Shown: positions 1-7,784 of the stretch, piece after piece
Position numbering within the stretch: position 1 is the first letter of the stretch
Layout: every line of letters begins with the position of its first letter
DNA from: Kitasatospora sp. Root107
Lineage (GTDB): Bacteria > Actinomycetota > Actinomycetes > Streptomycetales > Streptomycetaceae
DNA: 64,000 bases
Reading direction: 5' to 3'
Assembly: GCF_001424875.1 (NCBI RefSeq)
Contig: NZ_LMCT01000072.1
Location: 378,106 to 442,105, forward strand
Made by a program: the position numbers and the translations under genes
Notes under the pieces: model-generated
What the model saw: the letters and a program-made list of their open reading frames with translations, nothing else
Database searches by the model: none
What the model was told of the DNA's origin: nothing

Positions 1-2
1 GC

Positions 3-341
3 CGGTCCACCGTGTTCCGCCGGATCAGGGATGCGCTGGAGCGGGCCGCCACCGACCGGCTGCCGCCCTGGGACGGGCTGGACGCGCTCGCCACCGAGCT
101 CGGCCTGACGCCGCTTCAGGACGTTGCCGACATCATGCGGCTGTCCGGCAGCGACGGCGCCGCCGTCTACGACACCCTGCGGGCCCGTTCCAAGAGCCTC
201 CGTGACGAACTGCTCGCCGAGGACCTGTCCAGGGCCAACACCGACAGCGAGCGGATGGTGGCGCCGGGCGCGGCGCTCACCCTGCTCATGACGGTGCTGA
301 TCGTCTTCCCCGCGCTGTACCAGATGCTCAACGTGATCTAG
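3..341 (+). CDS. TadC-like type II/IV secretion F-domain protein, C-terminal fragment
   Basis: The frame is open to the left edge of the window, so only the last 112 or so codons are present and the start is missing. The visible part has a soluble helical stretch, then one hydrophobic C-terminal segment (near LTLLMTVLIVFPALYQML) that would span the membrane. This resembles the end of T2SF/TadC inner-membrane platform proteins of Tad/Flp pili. The call leans on context: a pilin-like gene and three TadE-like genes follow in the same direction within 1.6 kb. In Tad systems the platform protein couples the assembly ATPase to pilin extrusion. The paired TadB and the ATPase would lie to the left, outside the window. 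Confidence 0.7.
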   Translation, partial: RSTVFRRIRDALERAATDRLPPWDGLDALATELGLTPLQDVADIMRLSGSDGAAVYDTLRARSKSLRDELLAEDLSRANTDSERMVAPGAALTLLMTVLIVFPALYQMLNVI

Positions 342-406
342 CCCGCCCGCCCGCCCGCCTGCCCGTCCGATCCGCCCTCCGCCCTCGTCGCCCTGGAGAC
401 CACACC

Positions 407-658
407 ATGGTTGCTCTGCGAAACCTGCTCACGGCGCTGTTCCTGCCCGTGAAGCTCTGCCTGTTCGTCTTCCACTACCGGGTCGGCCGGGTCCGCGCGG
501 CCCGCGCGGCCGGTGACCGCGGCGCCATCAGCATCGAACTCGCCCTCGCCATCATCGTGTTGGTGGGCATCGCGGTCGCCATCCTCGGCGTCCTGCTGGG
601 TCTCGCCAACAAGGTGAAGAGCCAGGTACCGAAGGACGCAGTGGTCACGGCACCGTGA
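407..658 (+). CDS. Flp-like pilin / small prepilin
   Basis: This 83-aa protein carries a type IV prepilin processing site: GDRG followed by AISIE, with cleavage predicted after Gly39 and the conserved Glu at +5 (residue 44). A hydrophobic helix of about 20 residues (LALAIIVLVGIAVAILGVLL) follows, as expected for the pilin spine. The leader is long for a Flp pilin (39 residues) and itself holds a hydrophobic stretch at about residues 7-24, which is unusual. The ATG start at 407 has a GGAG 8 nt upstream. The last codons overlap the next gene as GTGA, so the genes are translationally coupled. It is probably the major or a minor structural pilin of the Tad fibre. Confidence 0.75.
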   Translation: MVALRNLLTALFLPVKLCLFVFHYRVGRVRAARAAGDRGAISIELALAIIVLVGIAVAILGVLLGLANKVKSQVPKDAVVTAP

Positions 659-1068
659 TCCGACGCCCGACGATCCGTCACCGGCCGGGAGACCGGGGGG
701 CGCTGACCCTCAGCCTCGCCCTGGTCTTCCCGGTGGTGCTCTTCCTGGTCTTCCTCGTGGTCCAGGCCTCGCTGTACTGGTACGCGGGCCAGGCCGCGCT
801 GACGGCTGCCCGCGAGGGGGCCGACGCGGGCCGGGTCAGGGGCGGCACGCCCGAGGCGGGGGAGCGGAAGGCCAGGGAGTTCCTGACCCGGGTCGGCGAT
901 CTCGCCGAGCCCGTCACGGTGGACCCGACCGGCGGGGACCCGAACACCTTCAAGATCGTGGTGACCGTCCGGCCGCTGGCGGTGCTCCCGGGCTTCGACG
1001 GTTTCACCATCACCCGTCAGGTCACCGCCCCCCGGGAGAAGTTCGTACCCCAGGCGGTCCAACCATGA
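655..1068 (+). CDS. TadE-family pseudopilin
   Basis: The 137-aa protein has an N-terminal GDRG box (cleavage after Gly15 predicted), then a hydrophobic helix (LALVFPVVLFLVFLVVQASL) and the small soluble domain usual for TadE. The residue at +5 after the predicted cleavage is Ser20 rather than Glu, so processing may be less efficient or differ in order of assembly. GTG at 655 overlaps the pilin stop, and its own stop overlaps the next ATG. TadE-like proteins are prepilin-peptidase substrates thought to act as minor pilins or assembly factors at the membrane. A GTG start is preferred because it is the only one that keeps the prepilin box near the N-terminus. Confidence 0.8.
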   Translation: MIRRPTIRHRPGDRGALTLSLALVFPVVLFLVFLVVQASLYWYAGQAALTAAREGADAGRVRGGTPEAGERKAREFLTRVGDLAEPVTVDPTGGDPNTFKIVVTVRPLAVLPGFDGFTITRQVTAPREKFVPQAVQP

Positions 1069-1520
1069 GGCGCGGCAGGGGGGACCGGGGCAGCGCCGCC
1101 CTGGAGGCCGCCATCATCGCGCCGGTGCTGGTCGCTTTCGTACTGATCGCGGTCGCGGCAGGGCGTATTCAGAGCACCGGCGGGGTAGTTGATGCGGCAG
1201 CCCGTTCCGGTGCCCGCGCGGCCTCGCTGGCCCGCACGCCGGAGGGGGCGCAGCAGGCGGCGGGGGACGCGGTGCTGGAGGTGCTCCGGGGGCAGGGGGT
1301 GCAGTGCGCGCAGGCGACGAGTCCGCCGGTCGAGTACGGCACGCTGAACACCCCGGCCGGCCCCCTCAGCACGGTGACGGTGCGGGTGAGTTGTACCGTC
1401 CGGCTGAGCGACCTGCTGGTCGACCTGACGCCGGGCAGCAAGACCCTGACGGCCAGTTTCACCTCGGTGCTGGACCACTACCGGGGGACCGAACCGGGAA
1501 CGAAGGAGAGACCGCGGTGA
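1065..1520 (+). CDS. TadE-family pseudopilin (second copy)
   Basis: This 151-aa TadE-like protein has a short basic leader, then GDRG/SAALE: cleavage after Gly9 with Glu14 at +5, so the canonical processing signal is intact. A hydrophobic helix (AAIIAPVLVAFVLIAVAAG) follows, then an alanine-rich extracellular part with two cysteines near the middle (in the GVQCAQ and RVSCTV segments) that could form a disulfide. The ATG at 1065 overlaps the preceding stop and the gene's own TGA overlaps the next GTG. It belongs to the same coupled pilus operon and is probably a minor pilin. Confidence 0.8.
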   Translation: MRRGRGDRGSAALEAAIIAPVLVAFVLIAVAAGRIQSTGGVVDAAARSGARAASLARTPEGAQQAAGDAVLEVLRGQGVQCAQATSPPVEYGTLNTPAGPLSTVTVRVSCTVRLSDLLVDLTPGSKTLTASFTSVLDHYRGTEPGTKERPR

Positions 1521-1957
1521 GAGCACGGCGGACCGGCGACGCGGACGGCGGCTCGATCGCCCTGTTCGTCGCCATCTGCGCTGCCGGGCTGGTGATGATG
1601 ATCGGGATCGTGCTGGAGGCCGGGGGCCGGTTGCGGGCGATCGAGACCGCCGACGCCCGGGCCCAGGAGGTGGCCCGGGTGATCGGTCAACAGCTCGACG
1701 AGACGGCGCTGCTGCGCGGCGGGGGTTACCTGCTGGCCCAGGACGTGGCCGCCGCCCGGGCGGCCGCCGACGCCTACCTGCAGCCGTACGGTCTGCACGC
1801 CGAGATCGGGTTCCGCGAGGGCCGCACGGTGGTGGTGGACATCCGGGCCCAGTACCGGACCACTCTGCTCGGAGCGTTCGCGGTGGAGTCGCTGGAGGTG
1901 CGCGGGCATGGCTCGGCCACTCTGGTGCACGGCGTCAAGGAAGCGGAGACTGCCTGA
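1517..1957 (+). CDS. TadG-like / Rv3654c-like secreted pilus-locus protein
   Basis: The frame is open much further upstream, but the GTG at 1517 overlaps the previous stop as GTGA, like the other junctions here, and places a GDADGG box directly before a hydrophobic helix (IALFVAICAAGLVMMIGIVLEAG), so I start it there (146 aa). The +5 residue after the likely cleavage is Phe, not Glu. The rest is an alpha-beta soluble domain. In actinobacterial Tad loci the last pseudopilin is usually of this TadG or helicase-secretion-neighborhood type. The end of the gene appears duplicated in the following gap. Confidence 0.7.
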   Translation: MRARRTGDADGGSIALFVAICAAGLVMMIGIVLEAGGRLRAIETADARAQEVARVIGQQLDETALLRGGGYLLAQDVAAARAAADAYLQPYGLHAEIGFREGRTVVVDIRAQYRTTLLGAFAVESLEVRGHGSATLVHGVKEAETA

Positions 1958-2044
1958 ATGGGTGCGGGCAGGACTCTTGATGGGCGTCGGCGCGGCACGG
2001 CCGCGGTGGCGCACGGTGTGACGGAAGCGGAGAAGGACTGATGG
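1910..2044 (+). repeat. Imperfect direct repeat: duplicated 3' end of the TadG-like gene
   Basis: Bases 1910-1961 and 1994-2044 are diverged direct copies. The core at 1926-1948 and 2011-2033 matches at 20 of 23 positions (gcacgg-gt-a-ggaagcggaga). Both copies end in a stop codon at an ATG: the first at tgaATG (1955-1960), the second at TGATG (2039-2043). In reading frame both encode a similar tail, HGV-K/T-EAE. The simplest reading is a short tandem duplication of the gene terminus that kept the coupling signal for the next gene. Confidence 0.6.
1958..2041 (+). CDS. 27-codon mini-ORF between the TadG-like and LysM genes
   Basis: An ATG directly after the TadG-like stop opens a 27-codon frame whose TGA shares its A with the ATG of the next gene. 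The second half (RRGTAAVAHGVTEAEKD) resembles the last residues of the TadG-like protein, so it looks like a product of the local duplication. It may be translated only to couple ribosomes to the downstream gene. No Shine-Dalgarno of its own is obvious, since initiation would be by re-initiation. It is uncertain whether a peptide accumulates. Confidence 0.3.
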   Translation: MGAGRTLDGRRRGTAAVAHGVTEAEKD

Positions 2045-5000
2045 CCGCGCGACGAGCCAAGGAACAGCACCGGGCCGGTACGGGCACGAGCCCGCCGGCC
2101 GGACGGCGGCCGGTGCCGCTGCGGCCCGACCACCGCCGCCGGACGGCCGGTTCGGTGTTCACCGCACTCGGTGCGCTGGTGCTGCTGGCGCTCCTGCTGG
2201 TCGGCGTGCCCGCGCTGCTGCTGTACGGGACCACCGCCGTCGCCGACATGGGCGGCCAGAGCACCGACAGCCTGGCCGAACTGCTGACCACCCCGGACGA
2301 CGGGCGGATCTTCCTCTGGGCGCTGGTCGCGATCGGCTGGGTGGCCTGGCTCTGCTTCGCCGTCTCTGTGCTGCTGGAGATCCCGGCCCAGCTGCGCGGC
2401 CGGGTGGCCCGCAGGCTGCCCGCCTTCGGCTGGAGCCAGCGGATCGCGGCCGGGCTGGTCGGCTCGGTGCTGGCCCTGCTGCCGGTGGCCGGTTCGGCCT
2501 TCGCCGCCGTGCCCGACCGCCCGGTCGCGGTGGCCCCGGCCCAGCTGACGGCCGCGCCGCAGTACGCCGCGCTGCCCGCCGCCCCGGTGGCGCCCGCGCT
2601 CACCCCGGCGGCCGACCCGCAGCCCCGCTACACGGTCCAGGACAGCCGGCCGGCCGACAGCCTCTGGTCGATCGCCGAACGCCAACTCGGCTCCGGTGAG
2701 CGGTGGCTGGAGATCGCCAAGCTCAACGACGGCCGGGTGATGGACGATTCGGGCCGCACCTTCGACGCGGACCGGCCGATCCACCCGGGCTGGCAGCTCC
2801 TGATGCCGGGCGACGCCAAGACCCAGGCGGCACCGGCTCCCGGGCCTGTGCCCGCGTCCGCGCCCGCCGCGCAGACTCCCGCGCCCCGGCACGCCTCGGT
2901 GACCGTCGAGGCGGGGGACACTCTGTCGGCCATCGCGGAGCGGGAGTTGGGCGATGCGGAGGGGTGGCCGAAGCTCTTCGAGGCGAACAAGGGCGTGGCC
3001 GCGCCCGACGGTGCGCGGCTGACCGATCCGGACGTGGTGGTGCCGGGCATGGTGCTCGCCATCCCCGGCGCCCCTGCCCCTGCCCCTGCCCCTGCCCCTG
3101 CTCCTGCCCCTGCCCCTGCTCCCGCCCCTGCCCCTGCTCCCGCCCCCGTTCCCGATCCTGTGCAGGAGACGCCCGCGCCGGTCACGCCCGCGCCCGTCAC
3201 CCCTGCTCCCGCTACACCCGCCCCCGCGACCCAGGGCCCGGTGGTCCCGTCCCAGGCGCCGACCCCCGCCGCCCACACGCCTGCCGCCCACACCCCCACC
3301 AAGGCGGAAGCGCCGAGCGACGACTACTCCGTGGCGCTGGCCGCCTCGACCGTCGGGGTCCTGCTCGCCGCCGTCCTGGTCGGCACGGTGGCCCGGCGGC
3401 GCGGTGACCAGCAGCGGTCCCGCAAGCCCCGGCACCGGATCGCGCTACCCGCCCCGGCCGCGCTCGCCTTCGAGTCCGAGCTGAAGGTCCGTCAGGACGA
3501 CTCGGGGCTGGCCCTGCTGGACCGGGCGCTGCGCACGCTCGCCCGGAACACCGTCCGGGGCGGCAAGCGCCTGCCCACCCTGGTCGCGGCCCGCATCACC
3601 CCCGGCCGTACGGTCGAGCTGCACCTCGCCGCCCCGGCCGCGCCGATCGCGCCGTTCCGGGCCGCGCACGCCCCGAACGTCTGGTGGTGCCCGGACGACT
3701 CGTCCGAGCTGCTCGGAGCCTCCCAGGCGGCGAAGAACAACGCCCCGTACCCGGCGCTGGTCACCCTCGGCAGCGCACCGGACGGCTCGGTGGTGCTGGC
3801 CGACCTGGAGACCGTCCGGCTGATGCACCTGTCCGGGCACCCGGACGACTCGCACGACGTACTGCGCACCCTGGCCGTCGAGTTGGCGCACAGCCCGCTC
3901 GCGGACCGGCTGAACCTGCACCTGGTCGGGCTGGCCGAGGACCTGCCGATCTCCGGCCCGGCGCTGGAGCGGGTGCACCGGCACGACTCGCTGGAGGCGG
4001 CGCTCGCCGCGCTCGGACCGCGTACCGCCCGGGCCAGGGCCACCCTGGTGGCCGCGGAGGCGGCCAGTCCCCGGGACGCCCGCAGCCGGGGTCAGGACGA
4101 CGAGTCCTGGGTGCCGGAGATCGTGCTCTCGGCCCAGCCGCCCAGCGGCAGTCTGCCCACCGAACTCGGCCGGCTGCTCGACGGCACCCCGCGCACCTGC
4201 CTGGCCGTCGTCACCCGGGCCCCGGAGCGAGGCAGCGGCCCGGTCGCCCGGTGGACCCTGCCCAGCACCGGCAGTGCCGTCATCCCGGGCCTGCACCTCA
4301 CGGTGCAGATGCAGCGGCTCAGCCAGGACCAGTACGCCCAGCTCGGCGACCTGCTCCGGTCCTCGGCCGACACCGCCCAACTGCCCGCTCCCGACTGGAC
4401 CTTGGACGGCGTGGAGCTCGAACCGTCCGAACTCCCGCTGCCGGTACCGGTGCTGGCCGCAGTCGGCGCCTCGTCCGGGAGTGCCGGGCGGACCGTCGCC
4501 GAGACGGCCGCCCTCGAAGCGGTCTCCCGGGTGATCGGCACCGGCAGCAGCCCGTTCGCGGGTGTCAGTCCGGCCGCCACGCCCCGGCACTCGGCCAACT
4601 CGGTGGGCCTGCACATCAAGTCCCCCGACCCGGTGACCCCGGTCGCGCCGGTCCCGCCCGTGCTCCCCGCTCCCATTTCCACTCCTGCTCCTGCTCCTGC
4701 GCCCGACCCGGAGCCGGTCCCGACGCACGAGCCCGCCGCGCCGGTGGCCGACACCACCCCGGCCCGACCCAGCCCGCCACCTGCCGCAGCCCCAACTCCC
4801 GCTCCCCGCACCGACAGTGACGACCTGCTCGCCATTCTCCGGTCCCCGGAGGCACACTCGGTCCGTACCGCGCCCCGGATCCGGCTGCTCGGTCCACCCG
4901 ACGTGCTCGGCACCACCGGACCGGTCACCCCCGAGGGCCAGCCCCGACTGACCGAACTGGCCGCCCTGCTCGCCCTCCGCCCGGGCGCCGACCAGTCCAC

Positions 5001-5628
5001 CCTGGACCGCGCCCTGCACCCCGGCGCCGCCCACCTTGACCCGCACCCCACCACCACCGAACACACCGTCACCCCGATGCCGACCCGGCTGGCCGAACTG
5101 GCCACCTGGCTGGGCGAGTCCACCGAGGGCCGGGCCTTCCTCCCGCTCGACGGCGGCGAGGGCCACACCTTCGCACCGACCGTCAGCTGCGACTGGGACG
5201 AGTTCCGCAGCCTGTACCGGCGCGGCATGCGCAGCACCAGCAGCACCGCCGACGCCGCCCTCGCCCACGCCCTCGCCCTGGTCCGCGGCGCCCCGTTCGC
5301 CGAGGCCCCGGGCTCCGCCTACGGCTGGGCCGAGCCCGAACGCCAGGACATGATCGCCACCATCGTCGACACCGCCCACGAACTGGCCGCCCGCCGCCTT
5401 CAGTACGGAGACCACCGCACCGCCGAGGCCGCCATCTTCCGCGGCCTCGCCGTCGCCCCGGACATCGAACTGCTGCACCGCGACCTGTTCTACGCCTACG
5501 CCTCGGCCGGCGCCCGCGACCAACTCGTCCGCGCGGTCAACCGCCTGGACGCGCTGAGCCGCCGGACCGGCCGCGACCTCGACCCCGACACCGTGGCCCT
5601 GCTCCGCGACCTCCTCTCGGGAGGGTGA
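2041..5628 (+). CDS. LysM membrane protein with degenerate SARP/BTAD C-terminal region
   Basis: This 1195-aa protein has two N-terminal membrane segments (about residues 38-65 and 95-115) and a third hydrophobic stretch near 135-155. Two LysM peptidoglycan-binding domains follow (about 196-258 and 286-343; the second has the classical GDTLSAIA start), then an Ala-Pro repeat linker (about 344-425). A further membrane segment (about 430-451) leads to a large cytoplasmic part. Residues from about 945 resemble the winged-helix and bacterial transcriptional activator (BTAD) domains of SARP regulators, but without clear DNA-contacting residues. It closes the Tad operon; LysM could anchor the machine to the wall. 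The start at 2041 is coupled to the preceding mini-ORF and has GCGGAGAAGG upstream. Confidence 0.85.
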   Translation: MAARRAKEQHRAGTGTSPPAGRRPVPLRPDHRRRTAGSVFTALGALVLLALLLVGVPALLLYGTTAVADMGGQSTDSLAELLTTPDDGRIFLWALVAIGWVAWLCFAVSVLLEIPAQLRGRVARRLPAFGWSQRIAAGLVGSVLALLPVAGSAFAAVPDRPVAVAPAQLTAAPQYAALPAAPVAPALTPAADPQPRYTVQDSRPADSLWSIAERQLGSGERWLEIAKLNDGRVMDDSGRTFDADRPIHPGWQLLMPGDAKTQAAPAPGPVPASAPAAQTPAPRHASVTVEAGDTLSAIAERELGDAEGWPKLFEANKGVAAPDGARLTDPDVVVPGMVLAIPGAPAPAPAPAPAPAPAPAPAPAPAPAPVPDPVQETPAPVTPAPVTPAPATPAPATQGPVVPSQAPTPAAHTPAAHTPTKAEAPSDDYSVALAASTVGVLLAAVLVGTVARRRGDQQRSRKPRHRIALPAPAALAFESELKVRQDDSGLALLDRALRTLARNTVRGGKRLPTLVAARITPGRTVELHLAAPAAPIAPFRAAHAPNVWWCPDDSSELLGASQAAKNNAPYPALVTLGSAPDGSVVLADLETVRLMHLSGHPDDSHDVLRTLAVELAHSPLADRLNLHLVGLAEDLPISGPALERVHRHDSLEAALAALGPRTARARATLVAAEAASPRDARSRGQDDESWVPEIVLSAQPPSGSLPTELGRLLDGTPRTCLAVVTRAPERGSGPVARWTLPSTGSAVIPGLHLTVQMQRLSQDQYAQLGDLLRSSADTAQLPAPDWTLDGVELEPSELPLPVPVLAAVGASSGSAGRTVAETAALEAVSRVIGTGSSPFAGVSPAATPRHSANSVGLHIKSPDPVTPVAPVPPVLPAPISTPAPAPAPDPEPVPTHEPAAPVADTTPARPSPPPAAAPTPAPRTDSDDLLAILRSPEAHSVRTAPRIRLLGPPDVLGTTGPVTPEGQPRLTELAALLALRPGADQSTLDRALHPGAAHLDPHPTTTEHTVTPMPTRLAELATWLGESTEGRAFLPLDGGEGHTFAPTVSCDWDEFRSLYRRGMRSTSSTADAALAHALALVRGAPFAEAPGSAYGWAEPERQDMIATIVDTAHELAARRLQYGDHRTAEAAIFRGLAVAPDIELLHRDLFYAYASAGARDQLVRAVNRLDALSRRTGRDLDPDTVALLRDLLSGG
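3067..3150 (+). repeat. Low-complexity Ala-Pro codon repeat inside the LysM gene
   Basis: A near-perfect run of alternating gcc/gct and cct/ccc codons encodes an Ala-Pro linker between the second LysM domain and the following membrane segment. AP repeats form stiff extended rods and are common in proteins that cross the peptidoglycan layer. The simple repeat could vary in length by slippage. Confidence 0.8.
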
Positions 5629-5643
5629 CCCGGAAGGCCGGTT

Positions 5644-6024
5644 CTAAAGAGGTGTCCGACTCCTCTCTCCTGCACTGTCCCGCCGAGCCGCGATCAGGGC
5701 CAGCACCCCGAGCACGATCAGTCCGGGCGCGCCGGAGACAGGACAGAGAACCTGCAGCGGCACGCCGATGGCGAGCAGATACCAGCCCAGCTGTGCCGGG
5801 AGCCTGCCGGTGTCACGGGCGATGCGTTGGCTGAGTGTGCCCAGGGCGAGGAGGCCGAACCCCGCGAGGAAGAACCACATCTCGTACCCGCGTTGCGGAT
5901 TTCCCGGGACGGCGTTCCAGAATCCGTCGCGGGCCACATCACCGAAGGTGCCGGAGGCGGTCAGGGAGACCGCGAAGTGCACTGCGGCCAGTCCGATCAC
6001 GAGTCGGGGAATCAACCGGATCAT
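5644..6024 (-). CDS. Small four-helix membrane protein (DUF6463-like)
   Basis: This 126-aa protein begins MIRLIPRLVIGLAAVH and has about four membrane helices; the loop WNAVPGNPQRGYEMWFF and the motif AGFGLLALGTLSQRI recall the DUF6463 family of unknown function. The frame is open far upstream, but the ATG at 6024 is preceded by GAGGAAA and sits 2 nt after the stop of the DUF3995-like gene, so the two form one operon. That operon is divergent from a TetR regulator with a perfect palindrome between them, so it is probably the regulator's target. Function unknown. Confidence 0.7.
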   Translation of the reverse strand: MIRLIPRLVIGLAAVHFAVSLTASGTFGDVARDGFWNAVPGNPQRGYEMWFFLAGFGLLALGTLSQRIARDTGRLPAQLGWYLLAIGVPLQVLCPVSGAPGLIVLGVLALIAARRDSAGERSRTPL

Positions 6025-6026
6025 CG

Positions 6027-6533
6027 TCAGTTTCCTCGATTCGTACGGTTCTTGGGCGTCTGGATGACATGGAGCGGGTCCTGACGGCGAGGGGCGCGAG
6101 TGGAGGCAGCGACGTACGCCGTCAGTCCTCCGAGCACCAGACACAGCGGGGAGTACAGCGCCAGGTCCCAGCGGGTGTACTCGGGCGGCCGGCTGGTGCT
6201 GGTCAGACCGGAGGAGATCAGACCCGCCGCACCTCGCAGCAGCAGCACGCCCGCGACACCCCATGCGCCGTGGCGCACCAAGCCGCGCGGTGGTACCCGA
6301 GGGACCAGGTCGGCCCGCGCCGCAACCACGTAGGCCGCCGCCCCCAGGGCCGCCGCGACTGCGGCCGTCAACTCCGGTGTGGGCAGGTCCGCTTCGGCCA
6401 CCCCGACCACCGTCCGGGCGATCTCGGCCCGGCCGGCCAGCGGCCAGGGAGAGAAGGTCCAGATCCCGTGCAGCGCCCCGGCCGCTCCGAGGCCGACTGC
6501 GGCCGTCCCGGCGGCGAGTTTCGTCAGTGTCAT
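6027..6533 (-). CDS. DUF3995-like membrane protein
   Basis: This 168-aa protein has about four hydrophobic helices, starting MTLTKLAAGTAAVGLGAAGALHGIW; the GALHGIWTFSPWPL segment and overall helix spacing resemble DUF3995 proteins of unknown function. I chose the ATG at 6533 because GGGGGAT lies 5-6 nt upstream and longer starts would run through the operator. It is the first gene of a two-gene operon and its start is only 13 nt from the inverted repeat at 6546-6575, an arrangement expected for repression by the divergent TetR protein. Confidence 0.7.
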   Translation of the reverse strand: MTLTKLAAGTAAVGLGAAGALHGIWTFSPWPLAGRAEIARTVVGVAEADLPTPELTAAVAAALGAAAYVVAARADLVPRVPPRGLVRHGAWGVAGVLLLRGAAGLISSGLTSTSRPPEYTRWDLALYSPLCLVLGGLTAYVAASTRAPRRQDPLHVIQTPKNRTNRGN

Positions 6534-6545
6534 AGTGATCCCCCA

Positions 6546-6575
6546 GTCCATCCGTACACCCCTGTACGGATGGAC
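6546..6575. promoter_or_regulatory. Perfect inverted-repeat operator for the divergent TetR regulator
   Basis: The arms gtccatccgtaca (6546-6558) and tgtacggatggac (6563-6575) are perfect complements separated by cccc. The site lies in the 61-bp gap between the DUF3995-like start (6533) and the tetR start (6595), so a bound dimer pair would cover both promoters. A half-related sequence, agtactgtac, follows at 6581-6590. Typical TetR autoregulatory geometry; binding itself is inferred. Confidence 0.8.
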
Positions 6576-6594
6576 CAGACAGTACTGTACGGGG

Positions 6595-7191
6595 ATGACG
6601 AGAAAGCAGCTCACCCCCCAGGACTGGTCGACTGCGGCGTTGCGCGCGATGGCACGCGGCGGAGTCGCCGCCGTCTCGGTCAATGCGCTCGCCGGCGAGC
6701 TGGGGGCGACACGGGGCAGCTTCTACTGGCATTTCAAGGATCGCGACGCGCTGCTGACGGCCGCACTGGAGATGTGGGAGCAGGACACCACCACAGCCCT
6801 GATCTCGGAGCTGGGCGACATCACCGACCCTCGGCAGCGGCTGACGGTCCTGCTCACCACCGCGCTGGGGCAGGAAAGCAGCAACGGCCTGGAGCCCGCG
6901 ATCGTCGCCCACGCCGATCACCCCGCCGTCGCCCGAGTCCTGCGCCGGGTCACCGAGCGGCGCATCTCCTACCTCACGGACCTCTACGCCGACCTGGGCC
7001 TGGCCCCCGCGCCAGCCCGACGTCAGGCAGTCGCCGCGTACGCCGCGTACCTCGGATGGCACGAACTGCGCCGCTCCGTCTGCGACATCGTGCCCGAGGT
7101 TGCCACCACAGGTACCGTCGCCAGCGCCGCGCTCGAGCACCTCCTCACCGAGCTGGCCAGACCTGCCATGCACCAGGCGGAGCCGAAGTAG
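6595..7191 (+). CDS. TetR-family transcriptional regulator
   Basis: This 198-aa protein has an N-terminal TetR helix-turn-helix (about residues 10-54) with the recognition-helix signature ATRGSFYWHFKDRDALL. The C-terminal ligand domain (about 60-190) is helical with no clear ligand signature. The frame is open upstream, but the ATG at 6595 gives the standard TetR N-terminus and lies just beyond the palindrome. It probably represses itself and the divergent DUF3995-DUF6463 operon, releasing DNA when it binds a small, perhaps membrane-active, molecule. The inducer is unknown. Confidence 0.85.
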   Translation: MTRKQLTPQDWSTAALRAMARGGVAAVSVNALAGELGATRGSFYWHFKDRDALLTAALEMWEQDTTTALISELGDITDPRQRLTVLLTTALGQESSNGLEPAIVAHADHPAVARVLRRVTERRISYLTDLYADLGLAPAPARRQAVAAYAAYLGWHELRRSVCDIVPEVATTGTVASAALEHLLTELARPAMHQAEPK

Positions 7192-7339
7192 AGCGCGCCA
7201 CCGCCCCCGAGAGTCCCGCCCACGAGCCCGGAATCGGGCACAGATTGCCCGTGATTCCGTGATGCGTCCACTCGGCAACCGCCGAGGCCCCTTGACCGTC
7301 CTGTTGGTTGACGATGGATCATCGAACGGGGAGCGGTTC

Positions 7340-7708
7340 GTGCGGAGAACGGTGTCGGGGTTCGCGGCGGCAGTCCTGGGGTGCGAGGCGCTGTACGCAC
7401 TCTTCCTCTGCTCCGGGGTCGTGGAGAAATGGGTGGTCGGAAGGTCGGAGTTCGAGGGCCTGCACCTGAGCGATTTCGCCATCTACATCGGCTGGACAGT
7501 CCTGTGCTTCTGGGTCGCGCGCAGCGCCGTACGGCTGCCCAGGGAGCCCTCGGCCGCACACCGGTGGCGCCTGCTCGCGATGGCGGCGCTCCATCTCCTC
7601 CTGGCGGTACCCCTGCTCGACTACCAGAACCAGCTGATCCCGTACTGGCTGATCGCGGTTGGAGCCCTGCTGGTGCTGCTCGGCGCGCAGCGGGTACCGA
7701 GCAGGTAG
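7340..7708 (+). CDS. Small four-helix membrane protein, unknown function
   Basis: The frame extends further left, but a GTG at 7340 has GGGGAG six bases upstream and puts the basic residues (VRRTVSG) just before the first membrane helix, so I start it there (122 aa); an ATG at 7262 is the alternative. Four hydrophobic helices are visible (about 4-27, 47-66, 78-97 and 102-118). No family is recognised. It stands between tetR and a strong hairpin terminator, and may be transcribed from its own promoter in the 150-bp gap. Confidence 0.6.
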   Translation: MRRTVSGFAAAVLGCEALYALFLCSGVVEKWVVGRSEFEGLHLSDFAIYIGWTVLCFWVARSAVRLPREPSAAHRWRLLAMAALHLLLAVPLLDYQNQLIPYWLIAVGALLVLLGAQRVPSR

Positions 7709-7784
7709 TGGGCACGGGCCGTCCCGCCGCCGAGACCGCGTACGTCCTGCCATGCCTGCTCGGTGCCCAGTTCATGGCTTCGGG

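Noticed and set aside
3067-3300. Repeats at the Ala-Pro linker considered as a CRISPR or VNTR locus
   Set aside because: They are codon-level Ala-Pro repeats within an open frame, without spacers or palindromic repeat units.
3445-5523. A 692-codon frame on the minus strand across the LysM gene
   Set aside because: Its composition is Gly/Arg/Val-rich without motifs, it lacks a ribosome-binding site, and it mirrors codon positions of the plus-strand gene.
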